From contig JAEYXO010000204.1 in NCBI GenBank assembly GCA_023431245.1, positions 1 through 5,706 on the forward strand: 5,706 nucleotides of DNA. The letters are read 5' to 3'. The notes beneath the pieces are model-generated. The model saw only the letters and a list, made by a program, of their open reading frames with translations. It ran no database searches and had not been told where the DNA came from. The position numbers were made by a program, and so were the translations under genes. This document shows, in pieces, positions 1 through 5,620 of this stretch. Each line of letters opens with the position of its first letter. The stretch's first letter is position 1. This stretch comes from Pseudomonadota bacterium (lineage in GTDB: Bacteria > Pseudomonadota > Gammaproteobacteria > Burkholderiales > SG8-41).

Positions 1-418
1 GCTGCCGGCCAGAATCGGCGGCCGCGCGCTGAAGGATGCGATCCTCGCACCGACGCGCATTTACGTGAAACCGGTGCTGCAGCTGATGAAAAAAGTGCGG
101 CTCAAGGGACTCGCCCACATCACCGGCGGCGGCCTGGTCGACAACGTGCCGCGGGTGCTCGGCAAAGGCCTGACCGCCGAAATCCGCGGCGACGCCTGGC
201 CGCTGCCGCCGCTGTTCCGCTGGCTGCAGGAGCAGGGCAATGTCGCCGACGACGAGATGCACCGCGTGTTCAACTGCGGCATCGGCATGGTGCTGGTGGT
301 GGCGGAGAAGGATGCCGCGGGCGCGCAGAAGCTGCTCGAGAAGGCCGGCGAGCGCGCCTGGCGCATCGGTCACGTGCGCCGCCGGCGCCGCGGCGAAGCG
401 CAGACCGTGATCGTCTGA
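1..418 (+). CDS. purM: Phosphoribosylformylglycinamidine cyclo-ligase (AIR synthetase), C-terminal part, 5' truncated
   Basis: Cytosolic enzyme of de novo purine synthesis that closes the imidazole ring: formylglycinamidine ribonucleotide plus ATP gives aminoimidazole ribonucleotide. The first full codon is at base 2, and 138 residues remain before the TGA at 416-418. E. coli PurM has about 345 residues, so the N-terminal ATP-binding half lies outside the window. The visible part matches the PurM C-terminal domain: LAPTRIYVK near residues 15-23, the glycine motif HITGGG at residues 39-44 (bases 116-133), then NVPRVL, a WLQEQGNV segment and FNCGIGM, and finally a C-terminal strand after an arginine-rich patch (RRRRR). 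PurN follows 11 bp downstream, as in the purMN pair of many proteobacteria. The truncation is only the window edge. Function is secure from motifs and from the neighbour. Confidence 0.96.
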   Translation, partial: LPARIGGRALKDAILAPTRIYVKPVLQLMKKVRLKGLAHITGGGLVDNVPRVLGKGLTAEIRGDAWPLPPLFRWLQEQGNVADDEMHRVFNCGIGMVLVVAEKDAAGAQKLLEKAGERAWRIGHVRRRRRGEAQTVIV

Positions 419-422
419 GGAG
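417..422 (+). promoter_or_regulatory. Shine-Dalgarno that decides the purN start
   Basis: GAGGAG overlaps the purM stop codon (TGA 416-418) and ends 7 nt before the CTG at 430. It is one of the two best ribosome binding sites in the window. The next in-frame ATG (472) lies about 50 nt downstream, far too distant for this site. The position also suggests translational coupling between purM and purN. Confidence 0.75.
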
Positions 423-429
423 CAGGGCC

Positions 430-1071
430 CTGAAGCGCATCGCGATACTGATTTCCGGGCGCGGCAGCAACATGGAGGCCCTGCTCAAGGCGGGGCTGCC
501 GGCCGAGATCTGCGCGGTGATCAGCAACGATCCGGCGGCGAAGGGACTGGCAACCGCTGCGGCGCACGGCATTCCCACCGCGGTGGTGGACCACAAGGCG
601 CACGCGACGCGCGAGGCCTTTGACACGGCGCTGGCGCAGGCCATCGACGCGCAGCGCGCCGACCTCGTCGTGCTTGCCGGCTTCATGCGCATCCTCACCG
701 CGGATTTCGTCGGGCGTTACCGCGGCCGCATGGTCAACATCCATCCTTCGCTGCTGCCGTCGTTCACCGGCCTGCACACCCACCGCCAGGCGCTCGCCGC
801 CGGAGTGCGCATCCACGGCTGCACGGTGCATTTCGTGACACCCCAGCTCGACCACGGGCCCATCATCATCCAGGCCGCGGTGCCGGTGCTGCCCGGCGAC
901 AGCGAAACGACCCTCGCCGCGCGCGTGCTGGCCGAGGAACACCGCATCTATCCCCAGGCGCTGCGCTGGCTCTGCGAAGACCGCGTCGCGGTGACGGCTG
1001 ACGGCCGCGTCGAGATCCGTGGTGCACGCCTGCCGGGCGGCGCGCTGCTGTCGCCGGCCCCCGATGCCTAG
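430..1071 (+). CDS. purN: Phosphoribosylglycinamide formyltransferase (GAR transformylase), CTG start
   Basis: Transfers a formyl group from 10-formyltetrahydrofolate to glycinamide ribonucleotide in de novo purine synthesis, in the cytosol. Read from the CTG at 430 it has 213 residues, the usual PurN length (E. coli 212). The N-terminus is then (M)KRIAILISGRGSN, the expected first beta strand and phosphate-binding loop. The first in-frame ATG, at 472, would delete all of this. Further motifs are AGFMRIL at about residues 83-89 and NIHPSLLPSF with catalytic Asn103 and His105. The loop HFVTPQLDHGP follows with catalytic Asp141, then PGDSETTLAARV and EHRIYP. Asn103, His105 and Asp141 correspond to Asn106, His108 and Asp144 of E. 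coli PurN. It follows purM by 11 bp, and its last 8 bases overlap the next gene. Product is certain. The CTG start is strongly supported but could also be a sequencing error for ATG. Confidence 0.96.
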   Translation: MKRIAILISGRGSNMEALLKAGLPAEICAVISNDPAAKGLATAAAHGIPTAVVDHKAHATREAFDTALAQAIDAQRADLVVLAGFMRILTADFVGRYRGRMVNIHPSLLPSFTGLHTHRQALAAGVRIHGCTVHFVTPQLDHGPIIIQAAVPVLPGDSETTLAARVLAEEHRIYPQALRWLCEDRVAVTADGRVEIRGARLPGGALLSPAPDA

Positions 1072-1774
1072 GATCCTCGTCACCGCGCTGTTGATGGCCG
1101 CAGCGCTGCTGCAGCCGGCCGCGGCAAAAACCGCGCCGCCTGAAACCGTGCAGGCCGAATACGGCCTGTCGGTCAACGGCGCCCCGATCGCGGTGATGCA
1201 GGAAACCTTCGAAATCCGCGATGGCGGCTACCGGGCGGTCAGCGAAACCCATGCGGCGGGCCTGTTTGCGCTGGCACAACGCCGGCCGGGACGCGTGACC
1301 AGCAGCGGCACGGTCGATGCTTCCGGCCTGCGCCCGAGAACCTTCGATGCCGCGCGCGGCGGCCGTGACGAGCGGCGCGTGCAGGCGGATTTCGACTGGA
1401 AGGCGCGCACGCTGACGCTGCAGCACGACGGCCGCAATGACACCGTGGCATTGCCGCCCGGCACCCAGGACCGGCTGTCGGCGATGTACCAGTTCCTGTT
1501 TCTCGATGCGGAAAAACTGCGGGGTCTCGGATTCGCGATGACCAACGGCCGCAAGCTCGACCAGTACCGCTACGCGATCGGGCCCGACACCGCGATCGAC
1601 ACGCCGCTGGGGCGCCTCGAAGTCATACACCTCGTCAGGCAGCACCAGCCGGGCGAAACCGCCAACGAAATCTGGCTCGCCCGCGACCATCGCCTGATGC
1701 CGGTGAAAATGCGCATCGTCGAGGACGACGGCAAGCGCTACGAGCAGGTCATCTCGCGGCTGGACATCCGCTGA
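1064..1774 (+). CDS. Secreted DUF3108 domain protein (first paralogue)
   Basis: This 236-residue protein belongs to the DUF3108 family, whose biochemical role is not known to me. The ATG at 1064 is chosen because it yields a clean Sec signal peptide: one Arg, a hydrophobic stretch (residues 4-16) and a likely signal peptidase I site QPAAA|K after residue 21. A GTG at 1019 would put an arginine- and cysteine-rich extension in front of it. The mature part is probably periplasmic. It begins as a predicted beta-rich fold (AEYGLSVNGAPIAV, residues 31-44). It then shows the family-typical LRPRTFDAAR (89-98), DWKARTLTLQ (111-120), GTQDRLSAMYQF (133-144), IDTPLGRLE (178-186), a WLARDHRLMPVKMRIVEDDG stretch (204-223) and EQVISRLDIR at the end. 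The gene overlaps purN by 8 bp with no strong Shine-Dalgarno, which suggests translational coupling. A longer paralogue follows after 14 bp. Family assignment is firm; function is unknown. Confidence 0.9.
   Translation: MPRILVTALLMAAALLQPAAAKTAPPETVQAEYGLSVNGAPIAVMQETFEIRDGGYRAVSETHAAGLFALAQRRPGRVTSSGTVDASGLRPRTFDAARGGRDERRVQADFDWKARTLTLQHDGRNDTVALPPGTQDRLSAMYQFLFLDAEKLRGLGFAMTNGRKLDQYRYAIGPDTAIDTPLGRLEVIHLVRQHQPGETANEIWLARDHRLMPVKMRIVEDDGKRYEQVISRLDIR
1595..1611 (+). repeat. 17-nt exact direct repeat, copy 1 (codes IDTPLG)
   Basis: ATCGACACGCCGCTGGG is identical to 2644-2660. Both copies are read in the same phase and encode the conserved IDTPLG turn of the DUF3108 domain. This is a trace of the relation between the two neighbouring paralogues, not a mobile repeat. 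Confidence 0.7.
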
Positions 1775-1788
1775 CCGGCACCGGATCC

Positions 1789-2832
1789 ATGCGCCCCTCC
1801 TCCCAGCGCCTGCTCGCCGCCGCAGCCCTGTCGATGGCCGCCCATGCCGCGCTGCTCGGCGGCATCGATGTCCCGGCACGCGAAGCCGCGCCGGAACTGC
1901 AAGCCCTCAGCGCGCGACTCGAACCACCGGCACCGCCGGTGCCGCAGGCAAAACCGGCCCCGCGCAGCACGGTGGCGCCCAAACCACAGCCGCCGCAGCG
2001 CCTCGCCGCGCTGCCGCGTCCGGCGCCCGCGGAGCCCCCGGTGATCGCCATTCCGGGAGTGGAACCCGCAGCCGCGCCCGCCCCCGAGGCAGAAACCGCG
2101 CCTGCGGCCGAAGCGGCCGTGGTCGCCAGCGCCGCGCCGACAATGTTCCGCGAACCCGAAACCCCGCCCCTGCCCGGCTTCCCGCGCAAGGGCCGCATCA
2201 CCTACCTGCTGACCATGGGGCCCGAGCAGACGCCGGTGGGCCGCACCGTGCAGAGCTGGGAATTCGAGGATGGCCGCTACACGGCCGGCAGCGATTCGGA
2301 AAGCACCGGGCTCGTCGAGCTGTTCCGGCCGCACCGTTACCGCTACCTGAGCCAGGGCTCGATCGTCGGCGACAGGCTGCGGCCGGAGCGTTTCCTCGCC
2401 AGCATCAGGCGCGGCAGCCGCAGCGAGGAAGCGCAGGCGCTGTTCAACTGGGACAACAACATGCTGCGCCTGGGACGCCTGCCGCAGCAGGCCACGGTCG
2501 CGCTGCCCGCCGGCAGCCAGGACTGGGTCAGTTTCATGTACAACCTCGCACTGACCCCGCCGGCACCCGGCCGCCTCACGCTGCCCTTCACCCGCGGCAG
2601 CCGCCTCGACACCGTCAGTTTCGACGTGCTGCCGGCGGAATCCATCGACACGCCGCTGGGACGGCTGCTTGCCGTGCCGGTGGTGCAGCTGCGCTCGGCC
2701 GGGCAGGAAAGCATGGCCCTGTGGCTCGCGCCCGACTACCGCAACCTGCCGGTGCGCATCCGTTTTTACAACCGCGAAGGCGAGCTCTCAGGTGAGCAGC
2801 TGGTCAGCGAAATACAGGTCGGCAATCCATGA
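1789..2832 (+). CDS. Membrane-anchored DUF3108 protein with TonB-like N-terminus and Pro/Ala linker (second paralogue)
   Basis: This 347-residue protein has three parts. Residues 1-27 are a short basic start followed by one hydrophobic segment (about 8-25) that contains Ser15-x3-His19, the spacing seen in the transmembrane helix of TonB-family proteins. Residues about 40-130 are a Pro/Ala-rich linker (PPAPPVPQAKPAPRS, PKPQPPQ, PRPAPAEPP) that should be extended and could span part of the periplasm. Residues about 133-347 are a DUF3108 domain: RITYLLTMG, LRPERFLASIRRG (197-209), FNWDNNMLRLG (219-229), ALPAGSQDWVSFMYNLAL (238-255), IDTPLGRLLAV (286-296), LWLAPDYRNLPVRIRFYNRE (311-330) and EQLVSEIQV. 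The anchor has no good signal peptidase site, so it is probably retained in the inner membrane facing the periplasm. It starts 14 bp after its paralogue, with only a weak ribosome site, and its stop overlaps the next start (ATGA). The domain call is firm; the TonB-like role is inference. Confidence 0.9.
   Translation: MRPSSQRLLAAAALSMAAHAALLGGIDVPAREAAPELQALSARLEPPAPPVPQAKPAPRSTVAPKPQPPQRLAALPRPAPAEPPVIAIPGVEPAAAPAPEAETAPAAEAAVVASAAPTMFREPETPPLPGFPRKGRITYLLTMGPEQTPVGRTVQSWEFEDGRYTAGSDSESTGLVELFRPHRYRYLSQGSIVGDRLRPERFLASIRRGSRSEEAQALFNWDNNMLRLGRLPQQATVALPAGSQDWVSFMYNLALTPPAPGRLTLPFTRGSRLDTVSFDVLPAESIDTPLGRLLAVPVVQLRSAGQESMALWLAPDYRNLPVRIRFYNREGELSGEQLVSEIQVGNP
2644..2660 (+). repeat. 17-nt exact direct repeat, copy 2 (codes IDTPLG)
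   Basis: Second copy of the sequence at 1595-1611, in the same reading phase within the second DUF3108 gene (residues 286-291). It marks the best conserved point between the two paralogues. Confidence 0.7.
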
Positions 2833-4118
2833 AACCCGCAGCCCCCGAATCCGCCGCGCGCATCCCCAATGCGCTGCGCCTCGCCGACGCCGCGCATGCG
2901 CTGTCGCGCGTGCTGGCCTTCACTTATCCCGCCGACGCCGTGCTGAGCCGCTATTTCCGCGAACGCCACGTACTGGGCCCGCAGGACCGCGCCTTCGTCG
3001 CCGAAACCGTGTTCGGCGTGCTGCGCCGGAAACTGCTGCTCGACCACATCGCGCCGCAGGCCGACGTGCGCCAGCTGGTGCTGCTGTGGCTGACCCGCAT
3101 CGGCGGCCACAGCAGCCGCGACATCGGCGCGCTGTGCTCGACGGAGGAAAAGGCCTGGCTCAATGCCACCCGCGCGCAGCCCGCTGCGGAACATCCGCTG
3201 AGCGTCGAAGCCGATCTGCCGCAGTGGGTCGTTGACCGCCTGCTCGCCGTGCATGATGCGGATTTCATCCGGGCACTGGGCCGCGCGCTGCAGGAACCGG
3301 CGCCGCTGGACCTGCGCGTCAACACCCTGCGCGGCAACCGCGACGCGGTGCTCTCCACGCTCAACAAGGGCGGCATCCCGGCCGCGGCCACGCCCTGGTC
3401 ACCCATCGGCATCCGCCTGAAGGACAAGCCGTCGATCAGCCGCCACCCGCTGTTCACCGGCGGCACGATCGAGGTCCAGGACGAAGGCAGCCAGCTGCTG
3501 GGTTACCTGCTCGCGCCGCGGCGCAGCGATCTCGTCGTCGACTTCTGCGCCGGCGCCGGCGGCAAGACGCTGATGCTCGGTGCAATGATGAATTCCCAGG
3601 GCCGCCTCTACGCCTTCGACGTGTCGCAGAACCGGCTCGACCGCCTGAAGCCGCGGCTGAAACGCTCCGGCCTGTCCAACGTGCACCCGCTGGTGATTGC
3701 CCACGAGAACGACACCAAGGTCAAACGCCTTGCAGGCAAGATCGACCGCGTGCTGGTCGATGCGCCCTGCAGCGGCCTCGGCACCCTGCGCCGCAATCCC
3801 GACCTGAAATTCCGCCAGTCGCCGCAAAGCGTGGCCGAGCTGGTCGTCAAGCAGGCGGCCATCCTCAAGTCGGCGGCACGCCTGGTGAAGCCCGGCGGCC
3901 GCCTGGTCTATGCCACCTGCAGCCTGCTGGCGGAGGAGAACCGCGACATCATCACAGCGTTCCTCGCCGCGCACCCGGAATTCAGAACCCTCGATTGCGG
4001 TGAACTGCTGCGCCGCCAGGATATTGCGGTCGAATGCGGGGAATACCTGCAGCTGTGGCCGCAGCTGCACAACACCGACGGATTTTTCGCCGCCGCGATG
4101 GAGCGCATCGCCGGCTGA
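2829..4118 (+). CDS. RsmB/NOP-family S-adenosylmethionine-dependent RNA cytosine-5 methyltransferase (RsmB-like)
   Basis: Predicted to methylate C5 of a cytosine in RNA, probably rRNA, in the cytosol. Length is 429 residues, as for E. coli RsmB. Residues about 17-125 resemble the helical NusB-like N-terminal domain (QDRAFVAETVFGVLRRKLLL at 52-71). A linker with LDLRVNTLRGN (160-170) leads to the Rossmann methyltransferase domain: IEVQDEGSQL (214-223), SAM-binding DFCAGAGGKT (238-247), acidic Asp264, DAPCSGLGTLRRNPDLK (311-327), YATCSLLAEEN (361-371) and NTDGFF (415-420). By analogy with RsmB, Cys364 of the TCS motif is the nucleophile and Cys314 of PCS releases the product. Canonical RsmB reads DLCAAPGGKT and PCSATGVIRRHPDIK, and usually sits beside fmt. 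This sequence and context differ, so it is probably a separate RsmB-like paralogue, and I give no symbol. The start overlaps the previous stop by 4 bp (ATGA), so it is likely translationally coupled. Confidence 0.93.
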   Translation: MKPAAPESAARIPNALRLADAAHALSRVLAFTYPADAVLSRYFRERHVLGPQDRAFVAETVFGVLRRKLLLDHIAPQADVRQLVLLWLTRIGGHSSRDIGALCSTEEKAWLNATRAQPAAEHPLSVEADLPQWVVDRLLAVHDADFIRALGRALQEPAPLDLRVNTLRGNRDAVLSTLNKGGIPAAATPWSPIGIRLKDKPSISRHPLFTGGTIEVQDEGSQLLGYLLAPRRSDLVVDFCAGAGGKTLMLGAMMNSQGRLYAFDVSQNRLDRLKPRLKRSGLSNVHPLVIAHENDTKVKRLAGKIDRVLVDAPCSGLGTLRRNPDLKFRQSPQSVAELVVKQAAILKSAARLVKPGGRLVYATCSLLAEENRDIITAFLAAHPEFRTLDCGELLRRQDIAVECGEYLQLWPQLHNTDGFFAAAMERIAG

Positions 4119-4143
4119 GCCGCGCACCGCGCCGTGCTAACAT
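4115..4143 (+). promoter_or_regulatory. Weak candidate sigma70 promoter for the channel gene
   Basis: An extended -10-like element TGCTAACAT lies at 4135-4143, with hexamer TAACAT at 4138-4143 matching the key T, A, A and T positions. A poor -35 (CTGAGC, 4115-4120) sits 17 bp upstream and overlaps the stop of the methyltransferase gene. The predicted start would be near 4150. The -35 is weak, and read-through from the upstream operon is equally possible. Confidence 0.25.
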
Positions 4144-4174
4144 GATTCGCATGGCGCCCCCGCGGCCGCGGTAA
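4142..4174 (+). other. Possible 10-codon leader peptide before the channel gene
   Basis: An ATG at 4142 (with a second in-frame ATG at 4151) opens a reading frame MIRMAPPRPR that ends at TAA 4172-4174, 16 nt before the channel ATG. It contains a Pro-Pro pair and Pro/Arg codons. No Shine-Dalgarno precedes it. The frame may be chance, and only conservation in relatives would make it credible. Confidence 0.15.
4160..4171. repeat. Perfect 12-bp GC palindrome in the 72-bp gap
   Basis: CCGCGGCCGCGG is its own reverse complement and lies between the methyltransferase stop and the channel start. There is no T-run after it and no loop, so it is not a typical intrinsic terminator. In sequence this GC-rich, such a palindrome can arise by chance. 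Confidence 0.4.
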
Positions 4175-4190
4175 ACCCCGAAGCGTTTTG

Positions 4191-5480
4191 ATGTCCGCAT
4201 CCTCCGAATTCCAGGCCCTGCTCCTCGACCTGTGGGCCGACCTGCAGAGCGTCAGCATCCTCTGGCAGACCGGCACGCTTGTCGCCTGCGTCGCCGCCGG
4301 CTGGCTGCTGTCCCGTTACTACGACCGCAGGCTGCTCAGCCGGGCGCCGGTTGATGCCACCCAGGCGCTGGGGGTCGGCAGCCTGAAACGGCTGATGTTT
4401 CCGCTGTCGGCACTGGTGCTGGTGCTGGTCGCCAGGGCCGTGCTGCGCCACTGGCACAACACGCACCTGCTCGATGTCGCGGCGGCCCTGCTGCTGGCGA
4501 TGGCACTGATCCGGATGTCGATCTATGCCATGCGCCACACCTTCGCACCCAGCGCCTGGCTGCGCGCCTCCGAACGCTGGATCAGCTGGGCCGCCTGGAT
4601 CGGGGTTGCGGTCTACCTGACCGGGCTCTGGCCCTATGTGCGCGAAGCGCTGCTCGACATCGGCTTCACGGTCGGCAAGCAGAAATTCTCGCTGCTGCTG
4701 GTGCTGCAGGGCGCGCTGTCGATCGTCGTCACGATCCTCGTGGCCCTGTGGCTGGGACGGCTGATCGAATCGCGGCTGATGCGCGCCACCACCATGCAGG
4801 TCAACCTGCGGGTGATGTTCTCGAAACTCGCGCAGATCCTGCTGCTGCTGGCGGCCTTCCTGATCGCGCTGCCCGCCGTGGGTATCGACCTTACAGTGCT
4901 TTCGGTCTTTGGCGGCATGCTCGGCGTCGGCATCGGCTTCGGCCTGCAGAAAATCGCCGCCAACTATGTCAGCGGCTTCATCATCCTGATGGACCGCTCG
5001 GTCAGCCTGGGTGACCTGGTCACCATCGGCGAACACACCGGCACGCTGACCCAGATGACCGCGCGCTACGTCGTCGTGCGCAGCCTCGGCGGACTCGAGG
5101 CGATCATTCCGAACGAAACCATCATCACCTCGACGGTGCTGAACCATTCCTTTTCCGACCGCAAGGTCCGTGTCGGGCTGCCGATCCAGGTCGCCTACGC
5201 CACAGACCTCGATGCCGCCCGGAAAATCATGGTCGATGCCGCGGCTGCGCACCCGCGGGTGCTGCAGGATCCCGCGCCCGGCGCGCTGATCGTGGCCTTT
5301 GCCGAAAGCGGCATCAACCTGGAACTGGGCGTCTGGGTCGCCGACCCGGACAGGGGTCTCGGCGGCCTGCGCTCCGACCTTTACGCCGCGATCTGGCGCG
5401 GGTTCAAGGCGCAGGGCATCGAGATTCCCTTCCCCCAGCGCCAGATCCGGGTTATCGGCGAGGCCAAGACCATATCCTGA
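4191..5480 (+). CDS. MscS-family mechanosensitive ion channel, extended N-terminus
   Basis: Inner-membrane channel predicted to open under membrane tension and release solutes during hypo-osmotic shock. It has 429 residues from the ATG at 4191, preceded by a weak GAAG (4180-4183) at 7 nt. A TTG at 4188 would add one residue and is less likely. Hydrophobic segments lie at about 24-41, 68-85, 95-114, 131-149, 166-189 and 212-230, followed by the pore-lining helix at about 233-266. That is more membrane spans than the three of E. coli MscS (286 residues). The family core is clear: the Gly/Ala-rich pore helix GGMLGVGIGFGLQKIAANYV (241-260), then GFIILMDRSVSLGDLVTIGE (262-281), IIPNETIITSTVLNHS (305-320) and a C-terminal alpha-beta domain ending in GIEIPFPQRQIRV (409-421). 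Family membership is certain; conductance class and exact topology are not. It may be co-transcribed with the upstream genes. Confidence 0.94.
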   Translation: MSASSEFQALLLDLWADLQSVSILWQTGTLVACVAAGWLLSRYYDRRLLSRAPVDATQALGVGSLKRLMFPLSALVLVLVARAVLRHWHNTHLLDVAAALLLAMALIRMSIYAMRHTFAPSAWLRASERWISWAAWIGVAVYLTGLWPYVREALLDIGFTVGKQKFSLLLVLQGALSIVVTILVALWLGRLIESRLMRATTMQVNLRVMFSKLAQILLLLAAFLIALPAVGIDLTVLSVFGGMLGVGIGFGLQKIAANYVSGFIILMDRSVSLGDLVTIGEHTGTLTQMTARYVVVRSLGGLEAIIPNETIITSTVLNHSFSDRKVRVGLPIQVAYATDLDAARKIMVDAAAAHPRVLQDPAPGALIVAFAESGINLELGVWVADPDRGLGGLRSDLYAAIWRGFKAQGIEIPFPQRQIRVIGEAKTIS

Positions 5481-5504
5481 AAATGGTAATTTTATTCAAT
5501 AAAA
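5480..5504. repeat. Overlapping AT-only inverted repeats just after the channel stop
   Basis: AAAAT-GGTA-ATTTT (5480-5493) overlaps a perfect inverted repeat TTTTATT-C-AATAAAA (5490-5504). The stems are made only of A and T, so they would be weak as RNA. They do not form a standard GC-stem plus U-run terminator, although they could contribute to 3'-end formation. They may equally act as DNA, as an AT-rich upstream promoter element or a protein site. Confidence 0.5.
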
Positions 5505-5517
5505 ACAGATACCTGCG

Positions 5518-5530
5518 ATTTGGTTCAAAT
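5518..5530. promoter_or_regulatory. Candidate operator: ATTTG-gtt-CAAAT inverted repeat
   Basis: Perfect 5-bp arms separated by 3 bp lie about 90 bp upstream of the desaturase start. Symmetry of this type is common for helix-turn-helix repressors, and desaturase genes are often under fatty-acid-responsive control. I do not recognise the motif as that of a named regulator. Short AT-rich arms have a fair chance of occurring at random here. Confidence 0.25.
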
Positions 5531-5572
5531 TATATTTCAGCTCTTGGACTATCCCGTTCCGGTGTTCTTCAG

Positions 5573-5578
5573 TACACT
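5573..5578 (+). promoter_or_regulatory. Candidate -10 element of the desaturase promoter
   Basis: TACACT matches the -10 consensus at four of six positions, including the first two and the last. It would start transcription near 5585, leaving a leader of about 36 nt. No good -35 sits at 16-18 bp. The nearest -35-like hexamer, TTGGAC at 5544-5549, is 23 bp away. Either the promoter depends on an activator or upstream AT-rich DNA, or it lies elsewhere in the gap. Confidence 0.25.
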
Positions 5579-5610
5579 GCCGGCGGTTCAGTCTTAAAGC
5601 GTTAAAAAGC

Positions 5611-5616
5611 GAGGAG
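5611..5616 (+). promoter_or_regulatory. Shine-Dalgarno of the desaturase gene
   Basis: GAGGAG ends 4 nt before the ATG at 5621 and fixes that start. It is as strong as the purN site and much better than those of the other genes, which fits an independently initiated gene. Confidence 0.7.
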
Positions 5617-5620
5617 TTCA

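Noticed and set aside
472..1071. purN starting at the ATG at 472
   Set aside because: This would remove the GRGSN phosphate-binding loop and first strand, and it has no ribosome site at proper distance.
1019..1774. GTG at 1019 as start of the first DUF3108 gene
   Set aside because: It would place a 15-residue Arg- and Cys-rich extension before a complete signal peptide and lengthen the overlap with purN.
866..1879. Minus-strand open frame of 337 codons across purN and the first DUF3108 gene
   Set aside because: It spans three real + strand genes, is very arginine-rich and shows no recognisable motif; a composition-driven shadow.
1900..2130. Low-complexity Pro/Ala-coding stretch as a possible frameshift or junk region
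   Set aside because: The frame is continuous into the DUF3108 domain, and such linkers are normal in TonB-like envelope proteins.
3399..4127. Minus-strand frame of 242 codons inside the methyltransferase gene
   Set aside because: It lies opposite catalytic motifs of the RsmB-like protein and has shadow-type composition.
4137..5252. Long open frame (371 codons) on the minus strand opposite the channel gene
   Set aside because: It is the mirror of a high-GC gene. The translation is rich in His, Gln, Asp, Gly and Arg, without a hydrophobic core or family motif, while the + strand encodes a clear MscS protein.
5480..5504. Intrinsic terminator after the channel gene
   Set aside because: The stems consist only of A-T pairs and there is no GC stem followed by a T-run on the + strand, so I list it only as an inverted repeat.
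5592..5610. Imperfect tandem TTAAAGCG / TTAAAAAGCG just before the desaturase ribosome site
   Set aside because: Two short, unequal copies in a leader are within what chance gives, and no regulator site is recognised.
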